Shown: positions 1-9,895 of the stretch, one piece after another
Layout of the letters: every line of letters begins with the position of its first letter
Numbering within the stretch: position 1 is the stretch's first letter
DNA from: Flavobacteriales bacterium
GTDB taxonomy: Bacteria; Bacteroidota; Bacteroidia; Flavobacteriales; Flavobacteriaceae
Length of the DNA stretch: 64,000 nucleotides
Assembly (NCBI GenBank): GCA_027024205.1
Contig: JALVST010000134.1
Coordinates: forward strand, 1-64,000
Reading direction: 5' to 3'
Position numbers and translations under genes: made by a program
The notes under the pieces: model-generated
The model's input: the letters and a program-made list of their open reading frames with translations, nothing else
Told to the model about the DNA's origin: nothing
Databases searched by the model: none

Positions 1-209
1 TATTTCCGTCATTGCAATTGATGAATTGATGATTTGAAAAGTAGTTCGCTGAGTGATTTTGCGAGGAAACAAGCAAAATTGTACCGAAGCGCCGGTTCAT
101 AGCGTATCACATTCTTTGATGTTTGTTTTTTACTTCATAACTTGTTATCGTTTCATAAATTGAGGAATTGAGGATTTTTTATAACTTGATTCTTTTTCCT
201 CATTCCTCA
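1..209. repeat. Left arm of a long inverted repeat (may extend beyond the window)
   Basis: Reverse complement of 10988-11196 without indels and with about 4 mismatches, e.g. 'aaaatcactcagcgaactacttttcaaatcatcaat'. Confidence 0.95.
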
Positions 210-224
210 ATTACTTGCTACTTG

Positions 225-1016
225 TTACTGGCGACTTAGCAGCCACTCATACCACTGCTTCATACCTTCGCCTGTGGTGGCGGATACTTCAAAAAATATC
301 AAATTCGGATTAACCTGTCTGGCATAATCTTTGGCTTTTTCCACATCAAAATTCAGATACGGCAACAAGTCAATTTTATTGATGATACACACATCCGAAC
401 CGGCAAACATATCGGGATATTTAATCGGTTTATCATCTCCTTCGGTAGTACTGACAATAACCACACGGGCATTTTCGCCCAAATCGAAAGCCGACGGGCA
501 AACCAAATTACCGACATTTTCAATCATTACAATAGAACCGGGTTCCGGATTTAATCTGGTAATCGCTTGGTTGACCATATCACTGTCCAAATGACAGGCT
601 TTTCCGGTATTGATTTGCACTACGGGAATTTTTAAAGCATCTATCCGGTCCGCATCGTTCATGGTTTGCTGATCGCCTTCAATGACATAAAATTTCTTTT
701 TCTCCTTATTGTCAGCAAGCGTCCTTTCCAACAAAGTGGTTTTACCCGAACCGGGCGAACTGACCAAATTAACGGCAAAAATATTTTTAGCTAAAAAATA
801 CCCTCTATTTCGTTCGGCTAATAACTGATTGGCTTGCAAAATATCTTGCTCAACATCTATAATAGTTCTATCATCATGATGGTGGTGATGATGATGCGAG
901 TGAGAATGATCATGGTGATGCGCTTCTACGTTTAAATCACTGACCATTGATGCCAAATCTCTCGGCATTTGTATTTTAATATCGTCGGCTACGCCGCATC
1001 CACAGGTTGTACACAT
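225..1016 (-). CDS. hypB: Hydrogenase nickel incorporation GTPase HypB with N-terminal CxxCxCG and His-rich tract
   Basis: MCTTCGCG start, HHHDHSHSHHHHHHHDD, P-loop SSPGSGKTTLLE, NKIDLLPY. Confidence 0.97.
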   Translation of the reverse strand: MCTTCGCGVADDIKIQMPRDLASMVSDLNVEAHHHDHSHSHHHHHHHDDRTIIDVEQDILQANQLLAERNRGYFLAKNIFAVNLVSSPGSGKTTLLERTLADNKEKKKFYVIEGDQQTMNDADRIDALKIPVVQINTGKACHLDSDMVNQAITRLNPEPGSIVMIENVGNLVCPSAFDLGENARVVIVSTTEGDDKPIKYPDMFAGSDVCIINKIDLLPYLNFDVEKAKDYARQVNPNLIFFEVSATTGEGMKQWYEWLLSRQ

Positions 1017-1267
1017 ATTTGGTGGTTATCTGGTTATTTGGTTATTTGATGTCGGATGTCGGGTATTCGATGTCCGGTGTCGGATGTTGGATGTCGGGGC
1101 TTCGGTACACTGCTCCTTCGTCGCAGCACTCAGCCACCTTAGTTTCAATTTCAAATAATATCATCCCTCATCTCTTATCCCTAATCAGACACACAATTGT
1201 GCATCTCTACGCACTTTGTCGCTTCGGTTACTGAGCCTGCCGAAGTATCCACTTCGCACTAGGCTCT

Positions 1268-1606
1268 TCAAACCTCCAACGATTTCACTCGCATTTCTTT
1301 ACCTTTATATATATCTTTAAAATGACTACCGCATTTAGGACACGAATCAAAAAAATTTTCAATATCATAATCAAATCCACATTCTACACATTTGGCTTTG
1401 GCTTTAATCACATGTATTCTTTTTTCTGCTTTTTCAAGCACGCTACCGGCAATAGCCATTGGCCATGAAAAATTCAAGGATTCAATTTCAACGCCGGACA
1501 AAGTACCGATTTCCAAATCAATAGCCTTTATTTCAGTTACATTGGCTTTTTTTGCTTCTTTTTCAGCTATTGCCACTATCCCCATTGCTATTGACAGTTC
1601 GTGCAT
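1268..1606 (-). CDS. hypA: Hydrogenase maturation nickel metallochaperone HypA
   Basis: MHELSIAMGIV start; zinc motif CVECG...CPKCGS. Confidence 0.97.
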   Translation of the reverse strand: MHELSIAMGIVAIAEKEAKKANVTEIKAIDLEIGTLSGVEIESLNFSWPMAIAGSVLEKAEKRIHVIKAKAKCVECGFDYDIENFFDSCPKCGSHFKDIYKGKEMRVKSLEV

Positions 1607-1860
1607 TCTTTTTCATTTTAAACAAAAATAGTAATATCTTTTTTATTCAAAAATGATAATAAACATAATTTTTAACTGATTATTATATTAAAAAAAAATT
1701 AACATTTTATTTGTATTTTCTCAATATTTTCGTTTGCAAAAAATCAAACAATCATCATTTATACAATATTTATAAAAATATGACAAAAATCACATAACCT
1801 AACATAAATTTTTCTCTAATTTTAGAAAAATATTTTTCCATATCATAAACATCTTTTATT

Positions 1861-2985
1861 ATGAAAAAAATTCTTCAAAGAGATGAAACCTTTTACGAAA
1901 GTATTATTAATAAAGGTTATTCTCGTCGCGACTTCCTAAAATTTGCCACCTATATGACGGCATTTATGGGATTAGAACACAGCATGGTCGGCCAGTTGGT
2001 TAAGACTATGGAAACCAAAAAAAGGATTCCAGTTATTTGGGAACATTTTCAAGAATGTACCGGTTGTTCGGAATCGTTTATCAAATCTGACCATCCTTTG
2101 GTTGCAGATGTTATATTGGATACTATTTCATTGGATTACACAGACACTTTGATGGCAGCTGCCGGACATAATGCCGAAGGAGCCAAACAAGCTTCAATGA
2201 AAGAAAATTATGGTAAGTATATTTTAGTAGTTGAGGGCGCTATTCCTACCAAAGATGGCGGGGTTTATTGTACCATTGCCGGACGAACAGCAGTTGAAAT
2301 TCTCAAAGAGTCTGCTGCCGGCGCTGCTGCTATTTTAGCTTTTGGTAGTTGTTCGGCATGGGGTGGTGTACAAGCCGCTTCACCTAATCCTACCGGCTCG
2401 GTTCCGGTTGATGCTATCATTAAGGACAAACCTATTATTAAAGTTCCCGGTTGTCCACCTATTTCTGAAGTGATGACAGGTGTGGTTCTGCATTATGCTT
2501 TGTTTGGTTCTATTCCCGAATTAGATTCCGAAGGTCGTCCTAAACAATTTTATGGTAAACGGGTTCACGATTCGTGTTACAGAAGACCTTATTTTGATGC
2601 GGGATTATATGCAGAAAGTTTTGATAGTGAAGAAGCTAAAAAAGGTTATTGCCTATATAAATTAGGTTGTCGTGGTCCTGTTACATACAATTCTTGTGGT
2701 ACAACAGGTTGGAACAATGGCGTCAGTTTCCCTATCAAGTCTGGCTATCCTTGTATAGGATGTAGTGAAAACAATTTTTGGGACAATGGTCCTTTCTACG
2801 AAAGATTGGAAAATATACCCGGTATGGGCATAGAAGCTACTGCCGATAAAATAGGTAAAATTGTACTCGGTGCTGCTGCCGGCGGTGCTGCTATTCATGC
2901 TGTTGCTACCAATATCTTTAAGAAAAAAGAAATTGATGAAAATATAGCAATGGGCGAAATTAACGAACAAAATCTTAACGAATAA
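1861..2985 (+). CDS. hyaA: [NiFe] hydrogenase small subunit, Tat signal and C-terminal membrane anchor
   Basis: Tat motif YSRRDFLKF; ECTGCSESF; FGSCSAWGGVQAASPNPT; GCPPISEV; C-terminal hydrophobic helix. Confidence 0.97.
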   Translation: MKKILQRDETFYESIINKGYSRRDFLKFATYMTAFMGLEHSMVGQLVKTMETKKRIPVIWEHFQECTGCSESFIKSDHPLVADVILDTISLDYTDTLMAAAGHNAEGAKQASMKENYGKYILVVEGAIPTKDGGVYCTIAGRTAVEILKESAAGAAAILAFGSCSAWGGVQAASPNPTGSVPVDAIIKDKPIIKVPGCPPISEVMTGVVLHYALFGSIPELDSEGRPKQFYGKRVHDSCYRRPYFDAGLYAESFDSEEAKKGYCLYKLGCRGPVTYNSCGTTGWNNGVSFPIKSGYPCIGCSENNFWDNGPFYERLENIPGMGIEATADKIGKIVLGAAAGGAAIHAVATNIFKKKEIDENIAMGEINEQNLNE

Positions 2986-2996
2986 AACTCAAAATC

Positions 2997-4733
2997 ATGG
3001 CAAATAGAATTGTAGTTGACCCAATCACCAGAATTGAAGGTCATTTAAGAATAGAAGCTGAAATCAAAGACGGTAAAATCGTCAACGCATATAGTTCCTC
3101 AACTATGGTCAGAGGTATGGAAAAAATTGTTGAAGGTCGTGATCCTCGCGACGTTTGGGCTTTTGTCCAACGTTCTTGCGGTGTTTGTACCACAGTACAT
3201 GCCATTGCCTCTATCAGAGCCGTAGAAGATGCTTTGGGTATCGTTATTCCTCCAAATGCCGAAATTGCACGAAACATTGTAACCATAGCTCATGCCATGC
3301 AAGATCACGTAGTGCATTTTTATCACTTACACGCTTTGGACTGGGTAGATGTTACCAAAGTATTGGAAGCCGACCCGAAAGCAACTTCCGAACTGGCTCA
3401 AAGTATCTCAAAATGGCATAACAGTTCACCCGGTTATTTTGCCGATGTCAAAGCACGTATCAAAAAGTTTGTCGATAGCGGACAACTCGGTATTTTTGCC
3501 AACGGCTACTGGGGACATCCGGCAATGAAATTACCACCGGAAGTGAATTTGTTAGCTGTTGCTCATTACTTGGAAGCGCTTGAATGGCAAAAAGAAATTG
3601 TAAAAGTTCATACCATACTCGGTGGTAAAAATCCCCATCCACATTTCTTGGTTGGCGGTATGGCAAGCAATGTTAACCTCGATGATGCCGGAAGTTTAAA
3701 CGCCGAACGTTTAGCGTATGTAGGTAAATTACTCAAAGATGCTCATAAGTTTATCAATGAAGTTTATGTCCCCGATTTACTAGCTATCGCTTCATTCTAC
3801 AAAGATTGGGGTGCAATAGGCGTATCAAAATTTAAAAATTATTTGGTATATGGCGATTTACCTACCGATAATATCCGTAATCCGAAAAGTTTCAAATGGC
3901 CACAAGGTATTATTGTTGACGGCGATTTGAGTAAAGTTCACGAAGTTGATTTGGAAAATACTAATGATATTCAAGAATTTGTAAACAAATCTTGGTATGA
4001 TTATTCCAAAGGAAAAGAAGTAGGATTGCATCCTTATGAAGGGGAAACCAATATCCATTACACCGGTCCGAAACCACCTTATGAATATCTTGATGTAGAT
4101 AAATCATATAGTTTTGTAAAAACACCTCGTTGGAAAGGTAAACCAATGGAAGTTGGTCCATTGTCTCGTATGTTGGTAGGTTATGCCAAAGGCATACCCG
4201 AATATAAAAATGTAGTTGATTTTGCTTTGAACAAATTGGATATTCCCGTTGAAGCTTTATTCTCTACCTTGGGAAGAACTGCCGCAAGAGGATTGGAAAC
4301 CAAATTGTTAGCCGACTGGGGATTGGAATTTTATGACAGCTTAATCAACAACATTAAAAAAGGCGATACCCGTATGTCAAATATGGAAAAATGGGACCCT
4401 AATACTTGGCCTAAACAAGCCAAAGGCGTTGGTTATATGGAAGCACCCCGCGGTGGTTTGGCTCACTGGATTGTTATTGAAGATAAGAAAACAGCCAATT
4501 ATCAAATGGTTGTTCCTACTACCTGGAATGCCTCGCCTCGCGACCCCAAAGGACAACTGTCTGCTTACGAATCTGCATTGATTGGAACGCCTATTGCCGA
4601 TCCTAATAATCCGGTTGAAATATTGCGTACCATTCACTCGTTTGACCCTTGTTTAGCTTGTGCCGTACACTTGTACGACCCGCATGGCAAACATATCAGC
4701 CAATTGCAAATTGGTGGTGCTTGTATGATTTAA
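2997..4733 (+). CDS. hyaB: [NiFe] hydrogenase large subunit
   Basis: L1 motif RSCGVCTTVHA; C-terminal DPCLACAVH followed by a cleavable-type extension LYDPHGKH... Confidence 0.98.
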   Translation: MANRIVVDPITRIEGHLRIEAEIKDGKIVNAYSSSTMVRGMEKIVEGRDPRDVWAFVQRSCGVCTTVHAIASIRAVEDALGIVIPPNAEIARNIVTIAHAMQDHVVHFYHLHALDWVDVTKVLEADPKATSELAQSISKWHNSSPGYFADVKARIKKFVDSGQLGIFANGYWGHPAMKLPPEVNLLAVAHYLEALEWQKEIVKVHTILGGKNPHPHFLVGGMASNVNLDDAGSLNAERLAYVGKLLKDAHKFINEVYVPDLLAIASFYKDWGAIGVSKFKNYLVYGDLPTDNIRNPKSFKWPQGIIVDGDLSKVHEVDLENTNDIQEFVNKSWYDYSKGKEVGLHPYEGETNIHYTGPKPPYEYLDVDKSYSFVKTPRWKGKPMEVGPLSRMLVGYAKGIPEYKNVVDFALNKLDIPVEALFSTLGRTAARGLETKLLADWGLEFYDSLINNIKKGDTRMSNMEKWDPNTWPKQAKGVGYMEAPRGGLAHWIVIEDKKTANYQMVVPTTWNASPRDPKGQLSAYESALIGTPIADPNNPVEILRTIHSFDPCLACAVHLYDPHGKHISQLQIGGACMI

Positions 4734-4749
4734 TTAAAAAATTGATGTT

Positions 4750-5529
4750 ATGAAAACTGTAACTTACAATTATAAAAGGGTCTATGTATGGGAATTAGCA
4801 GTACGCTTTTTCCATTGGCTAACAGTACTTTCATTAATAGTGCTGGTTATTACTGGCTTTATTATTGCCAACCCACCGGCTCTTAACATAAATGTTGAAG
4901 CTACCAATTCTTTTTGGTTTGGATATGTCCGGTTGATACATTTTTCGGCAGCTTATATCCTTATTGCTAATTTACTTTTCCGGATTTATTGGGCATTTGC
5001 AGGCAATCAATTTGCCAATTGGCGTAATTTTATACCTTATACCAAAAAACATTGGCAAAATATCGCCCATGTATTAAAAGTGGATATTTTATTAATGAAA
5101 GATAAAAATCAAAAGTTATCAAATATCAGTATAGGTCACAATTCATTAGCAGCATTCTCCTATTTTTTGATGACATTATTATTTTTTTTACAAGCAATAA
5201 CAGGATTGTCACTATTAGCCGATACATCCGGTTGGTGGTTTCCAAAAATGTTTCATTGGGTTGCAACACTATTCGGAGGAGATATCACCACAAGATATGT
5301 ACACCATATATTAACATGGCTTTTTATGGCCTTTGTTGTCATTCATGTTTATTTGGTATTGTATCACGACTATATTGAAGCACGAGGAGAAGCATCAGCA
5401 ATGGTTAGCGGCTTTAAATTTGTACGGGCAGAAAGAATCAAACAAAATATCAAAAATTTTGTTGATAAAGTAAAAGACCAAATGAATAAAGGTAGTGAGA
5501 ATGCCAATATTGAAAATGAAGATGAATAG
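4750..5529 (+). CDS. hyaC: Ni/Fe-hydrogenase b-type cytochrome subunit
   Basis: VWELAVRFFHWLTVLS; multiple TM helices with His residues; directly downstream of the large subunit. Confidence 0.93.
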   Translation: MKTVTYNYKRVYVWELAVRFFHWLTVLSLIVLVITGFIIANPPALNINVEATNSFWFGYVRLIHFSAAYILIANLLFRIYWAFAGNQFANWRNFIPYTKKHWQNIAHVLKVDILLMKDKNQKLSNISIGHNSLAAFSYFLMTLLFFLQAITGLSLLADTSGWWFPKMFHWVATLFGGDITTRYVHHILTWLFMAFVVIHVYLVLYHDYIEARGEASAMVSGFKFVRAERIKQNIKNFVDKVKDQMNKGSENANIENEDE

Positions 5530-5532
5530 CTA

Positions 5533-6099
5533 ATGAAAAACAAGAAAATAAGCATGATTTCCGACGATGTCATGGAACTGCAAAAATTGTTTTACCAAAC
5601 CCATGATTATGCCGGTAAAAAACACAAAGACCGTGTATTGATATTAGGTATCGGTAATTATTTAATGGGAGATGAAGGGGTTGGTGTACACGCAGTTCAA
5701 GCTTTGAGCAAAACAAAACTACCTGATTTTGTTGACATTATGGACGGCGGTACCGGAAGTTTTGATTTGATGCCCATTTTGGCACAATATCCACTGGTTA
5801 TTTTTATCGATGCTACCATGGATTTCAGACCTCCCGGAACCATTGATGTAATTTATCCGGAATTTGCCGCAGATTTTCCAACGGTATTAAGCGCTCACGA
5901 TGTAGGACTAAAAGATATGATTGATGCACTGGAATTTAAAGGCGAATTGCCTAAAATTATCTTGATAACTGTTTCAATCAAAGGCATGAGCCCTATGGAT
6001 ATTACTTTAAGCGATGATGTGCAAGCAAGCATACCGAAAGTAGTTGAAACCGTTGAAGATATATTGGGAAAAATAAAAATAAACACTTCTACCGATTAA
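5533..6099 (+). CDS. hyaD: Hydrogenase maturation endopeptidase (HyaD/HupD family)
   Basis: ILGIGNYLMGDEGVGVHAV; DGGTGSFDLMP; position after hyaC. Confidence 0.95.
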   Translation: MKNKKISMISDDVMELQKLFYQTHDYAGKKHKDRVLILGIGNYLMGDEGVGVHAVQALSKTKLPDFVDIMDGGTGSFDLMPILAQYPLVIFIDATMDFRPPGTIDVIYPEFAADFPTVLSAHDVGLKDMIDALEFKGELPKIILITVSIKGMSPMDITLSDDVQASIPKVVETVEDILGKIKINTSTD

Positions 6100-6132
6100 A
6101 CTATTTAGATTTTCCATATTTTAGCATTTACA

Positions 6133-6171
6133 TTAAATTTTACCTACCTGCAATCAGGTAGGTAAATTTAA
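6133..6171. terminator. Strong near-perfect hairpin between hyaD and hypF
   Basis: ttaaattttacctacctg-caat-caggtaggtaaatttaa. Confidence 0.7.
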
Positions 6172-6208
6172 TTATTCAAATACCGGACTGATTTTTACTA
6201 GCTATTAT

Positions 6209-8512
6209 ATGGAGATTTTTTTTAATACATTTGATTTTTCAATGCATACATACCACATACATATCAAAGGTATTGTTCAAGGTGTCGGTTTCAGACCTTT
6301 TGTCTATCTAAAAGCACTGCAACACAATTTAAATGGATGGGTCAATAATACGACAGACGGCGTGCATATTGAAATCAATGCGGATAATAAAACCGCTCAT
6401 TTTTTTTTGCATGATATTTTGGAACATTTGCCACCTTTGGCTTTAGTTACGGAATATAATATTAAAAAGGTTGATAATCAACAATATACCAATTTTAATA
6501 TTGTAAAAAGTGATGAAAGTAAGCAAACTAATGTTTTACTGACACCCGACGTAGCTATGTGTCAAGATTGCCGGCAAGAACTATATGACAAAAAAAAACG
6601 CCGGTATCAGTATCCGTTTATCACTTGTACCAATTGCGGACCTCGTTATTCCATTATCACCGCCCTGCCCTACGACCGTCCTAATACTACAATGCAAAAA
6701 TTTAAAATGTGTCCTGTTTGTCAAAAGGAATACAATAATCCGCTCGAACGACGGCATTTTTCTCAAACCAATTCTTGTCCCGATTGCTCTGTGGAAATGC
6801 AATGGTATGAAAATGGCAAACTAATGGAACATTTTACGGATTTGGATAAAGTCATTCGATATTGGAATGCCGGAAAAATCATTGCTATTAAAGGTATTGG
6901 TGGCTATTTACTAACCTGCGATGCTACCAATAAAAATGCTATAAAAACACTGCGAAAACGCAAACAACGTCCATCAAAACCATTTGCTTTAATGTATCCT
7001 GATATTTCCGCTATTGAAAAGGATACATTTTTAAAAGTTGATGAAAAAAAAGAATTGCAAAGTATTCACGCCCCTATTGTATTACTTCGATTAAAAAAAC
7101 AGACGACATCGCATATCGCTATTGATGAAATAGCCAAAGATTTGGGACGCATCGGTGTGATGCTGCCTTATACCCCACTTTATGATCTACTCCTTCAAAA
7201 ATTTGACAAACCAATCGTCGCTACCAGCGGAAATATAACCGGTTCGACTATTATTTTCGACGACCAAACTGCCATTGAGTATTTAACCCATATAGCCGAT
7301 GTCCTTTTGATGAACAACCGTGATATCGTTATCCCGCAAGACGACGGACTGGTACGATTTACCCCCAAACACCGGCAAAAAATCGTCTTGCGCCGGTCAC
7401 GTGGCAAAGCGCCTGTTTATATCAATCCCGGTTTAAACTTTCAAAACAAAAGTATCTTGGCAACCGGCAGCATGCTTAAAAGTACTTTTGCTTTTACGCA
7501 TCAAAACAATATTTTTATCAGTCAATATCTCGGAAATACCGCAAATTACGAAGCACAAAAAAATTACGAAACAACTTTTGAGCATCTGACCAATATATTG
7601 AAACCGGAAATTGAAACAGTTGTTACCGACAAACACCCCGGGTATTTTGCAACAGAATTTGGCAAAAAGTATACTCAAAAAAACAATATAAAACACGTTG
7701 AAATTCAACATCATAAAGCACATTTATTAAGTGTTTTGGTAGAAAATAATTTACTATACAGTCCAAGAAAAATACTGGGTGTCGTTTGGGATGGTACCGG
7801 TCTGGGCGATGACGGGAATATCTGGGGCGGTGAGTTTTTCAGTTATCAAAATCATCAAATCGAACGCATTCATCATATCGGCGAATTTGATTTCATTTTG
7901 GCTGATAAAATGGTCAAAGAACCGCGCATATCTGCTTTGGCAATCGCATACCGTTTTCCGGATGCCACAAATCTTTTACGTCAAAAATTTAGTAAAACCG
8001 AATGGCAAATTTATATAAGTTTATTAGAAAACGTCCGTTTAAAATCGACCAGTATGGGACGTTTGTTTGATGCTGTTGCTTCCTTGCTTTTTGATTACGA
8101 TAAACACAGTTATGAAGCCGAAGCCAGCATGAAACTCGAATGGCAAGCAACGCAATATTTAGCAACACACAAAACAAAAGTATATCCGTTCAATGATAAA
8201 GCATTTAAAAATTTTTCCAAATACATTTTCGAGCAAATCCTTCTTGATTTATTAAATAATGTTGATAATCAAGAAATTGCTGCAAAATTTCACCTGACAT
8301 TAGTTGATTATATTTGGCAAATAGCCGAACAATACGGATACGAACACATAGCTTTTAGCGGTGGGGTCTTTCAAAATGCGCTTTTGGTTGATTTATTGAT
8401 TGAAAAAAATGAAAACCGTAAGCAATTGTATTTTCAAAAGGAATTGTCACCTAACGACGAAGGGATTGTTTTAGGACAATTGGTGTCAGGGATAATAAGA
8501 GATAAGGGATGA
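6209..8512 (+). CDS. hypF: Carbamoyltransferase HypF (start possibly at internal Met, ~6242)
   Basis: Acylphosphatase domain GIVQGVGFRPFVY; zinc fingers CQDCRQE/CTNCGPRYS/CPVCQKEY; C-terminal SGGVFQN. Confidence 0.97.
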   Translation: MEIFFNTFDFSMHTYHIHIKGIVQGVGFRPFVYLKALQHNLNGWVNNTTDGVHIEINADNKTAHFFLHDILEHLPPLALVTEYNIKKVDNQQYTNFNIVKSDESKQTNVLLTPDVAMCQDCRQELYDKKKRRYQYPFITCTNCGPRYSIITALPYDRPNTTMQKFKMCPVCQKEYNNPLERRHFSQTNSCPDCSVEMQWYENGKLMEHFTDLDKVIRYWNAGKIIAIKGIGGYLLTCDATNKNAIKTLRKRKQRPSKPFALMYPDISAIEKDTFLKVDEKKELQSIHAPIVLLRLKKQTTSHIAIDEIAKDLGRIGVMLPYTPLYDLLLQKFDKPIVATSGNITGSTIIFDDQTAIEYLTHIADVLLMNNRDIVIPQDDGLVRFTPKHRQKIVLRRSRGKAPVYINPGLNFQNKSILATGSMLKSTFAFTHQNNIFISQYLGNTANYEAQKNYETTFEHLTNILKPEIETVVTDKHPGYFATEFGKKYTQKNNIKHVEIQHHKAHLLSVLVENNLLYSPRKILGVVWDGTGLGDDGNIWGGEFFSYQNHQIERIHHIGEFDFILADKMVKEPRISALAIAYRFPDATNLLRQKFSKTEWQIYISLLENVRLKSTSMGRLFDAVASLLFDYDKHSYEAEASMKLEWQATQYLATHKTKVYPFNDKAFKNFSKYIFEQILLDLLNNVDNQEIAAKFHLTLVDYIWQIAEQYGYEHIAFSGGVFQNALLVDLLIEKNENRKQLYFQKELSPNDEGIVLGQLVSGIIRDKG

Positions 8513-8629
8513 GAAAAATAAATGTCGCATATACGGCGTCAATGGTTGATGTCATTATAACGCTACAAAGGTGTCACACATACGGCGTTCTGCGGTAAAC
8601 ATTTTTTTTATATCTTTCAGCAAACATAA

Positions 8630-8706
8630 AGCCCTGTAAGGGCGACAACTTTGTAACATAATAATAAACAAAACGCTATAAGCCCCGTAGGGGCGAAACC
8701 TTTATA
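8630..8706. repeat. Two diverged tandem copies of an 'AAGCCC(C/T)GTA(G/A)GGGCGA' palindromic repeat
   Basis: 'aaagccctgtaagggcgacaacttt' and 'ataagccccgtaggggcgaaaccttt' in the hypF-hypD spacer. Confidence 0.8.
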
Positions 8707-8718
8707 AAAATCTTGACA

Positions 8719-9819
8719 ATGAAATATTTAACTGAATATCGTAATCCGGAATTAGCTATAAAAATTCTAAAAGAAATTGAAAATACCGCCACCAAAAATT
8801 GGAAAATAATGGAAATTTGTGGCGGGCAGACACATAGTTTGGTTAAAAACGGCATTTTATCCGTTTTACCAAAAAATATCGAAATGTTACACGGTCCCGG
8901 TTGTCCGGTTTGTGTAACACCTTTAAACTTGATAGATAAAGCCATTTATTTGGCCAAAGAAAAAGATGTTATTCTTTGCAGTTTCGGTGATATGTTACGT
9001 GTACCGGGTTCAACCGATAGTCTGCTTGAAGCCAAAGCAAAAGGGGCTGATGTCCGCATTTTGTATTCACCTTTGGAAGCAGTTCAAATTGCCCGGCAAA
9101 ATCCGGATAAAGAAGTTGTGTTCTTTGCCGTTGGTTTTGAAACTACGGCTCCGGCTAATGCTTTATCTATCTTACACGCTCAAAAACTCGGACTGAAAAA
9201 TTATTCAATATTAAATTCACATGTATTAGTACCACCGGCAATAAAAGCGCTTATGGAAGATCCGGAAGCTAAAATCGATGCTTTTTTGGCAGCCGGACAC
9301 GTTTGTTCCATTATGGGATACTGGCAGTATCACGAATTAGCTGCCAAATATAAAATACCTATCATCGTAACCGGATTTGAACCTTTGGATTTACTACAAG
9401 GTATCTTGGCAGCAGTCAAACAACTGGAAAATGGCACTTATCAGGTTGAAAATCAATACAAGCGCATTGTCAAAGAAGAAGGTAATCGTGAAGCACAAAA
9501 CATTATCAATCAAGTCTATGAATATGACGACCAAATGTGGCGGGGTATCGGTACCATACCTGATAGCGGCTGGCATTTAAGAAAAGAATTTGAAGCATTT
9601 GATGCCGATAAAAAATTTAATATCGATATAGAAAAAGCCCCCGAAAATGCCATGTGTATAGCCGGTGATATTATGAAAGGTATCAAAAAGCCCTTTCAAT
9701 GTCCGGCCTTTGGTACAACTTGCACACCACAAAATCCGTTGGGTGCACCAATGGTCAGTAGCGAAGGGGCTTGTGCCGCCTATTTTAATTTCAGAAATAT
9801 GTTTCAAGAAATATCGTAA
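8719..9819 (+). CDS. hypD: Hydrogenase formation protein HypD (ORF track start 8713 is TTG; ATG at 8719)
   Basis: MEICGGQTHSLVKNGI; HGPGCPVCVTP; GFETTAPANA; FQCPAFGTTCTPQNPLGAPMVSSEGACAAYF. Confidence 0.97.
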   Translation: MKYLTEYRNPELAIKILKEIENTATKNWKIMEICGGQTHSLVKNGILSVLPKNIEMLHGPGCPVCVTPLNLIDKAIYLAKEKDVILCSFGDMLRVPGSTDSLLEAKAKGADVRILYSPLEAVQIARQNPDKEVVFFAVGFETTAPANALSILHAQKLGLKNYSILNSHVLVPPAIKALMEDPEAKIDAFLAAGHVCSIMGYWQYHELAAKYKIPIIVTGFEPLDLLQGILAAVKQLENGTYQVENQYKRIVKEEGNREAQNIINQVYEYDDQMWRGIGTIPDSGWHLRKEFEAFDADKKFNIDIEKAPENAMCIAGDIMKGIKKPFQCPAFGTTCTPQNPLGAPMVSSEGACAAYFNFRNMFQEIS

Positions 9820-9895
9820 TCATAAATTTTTAGTTTGAATGTTGAAGTGTAAAATATATTTTTTATCCAAAATCATAACTACATAACCAATAATT

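Noticed and set aside
1007-1234. 75-aa plus-strand ORF 'MYTYLVVIWLFGYLMSDVGYSMSGVG...'
   Set aside because: Translation of the octamer repeat and 'gatgtcgg' repeats between hypA and hypB; no coding support.
3041-4637. Several antisense ORFs inside the hydrogenase large subunit
   Set aside because: Shadow ORFs of a strongly supported coding gene with no recognizable motifs.
1861-4733. Considered an O2-tolerant (group 1d-like) hydrogenase
   Set aside because: Both positions of the extra proximal-cluster Cys read as Gly (ECTGCSE, SAWGGVQ).
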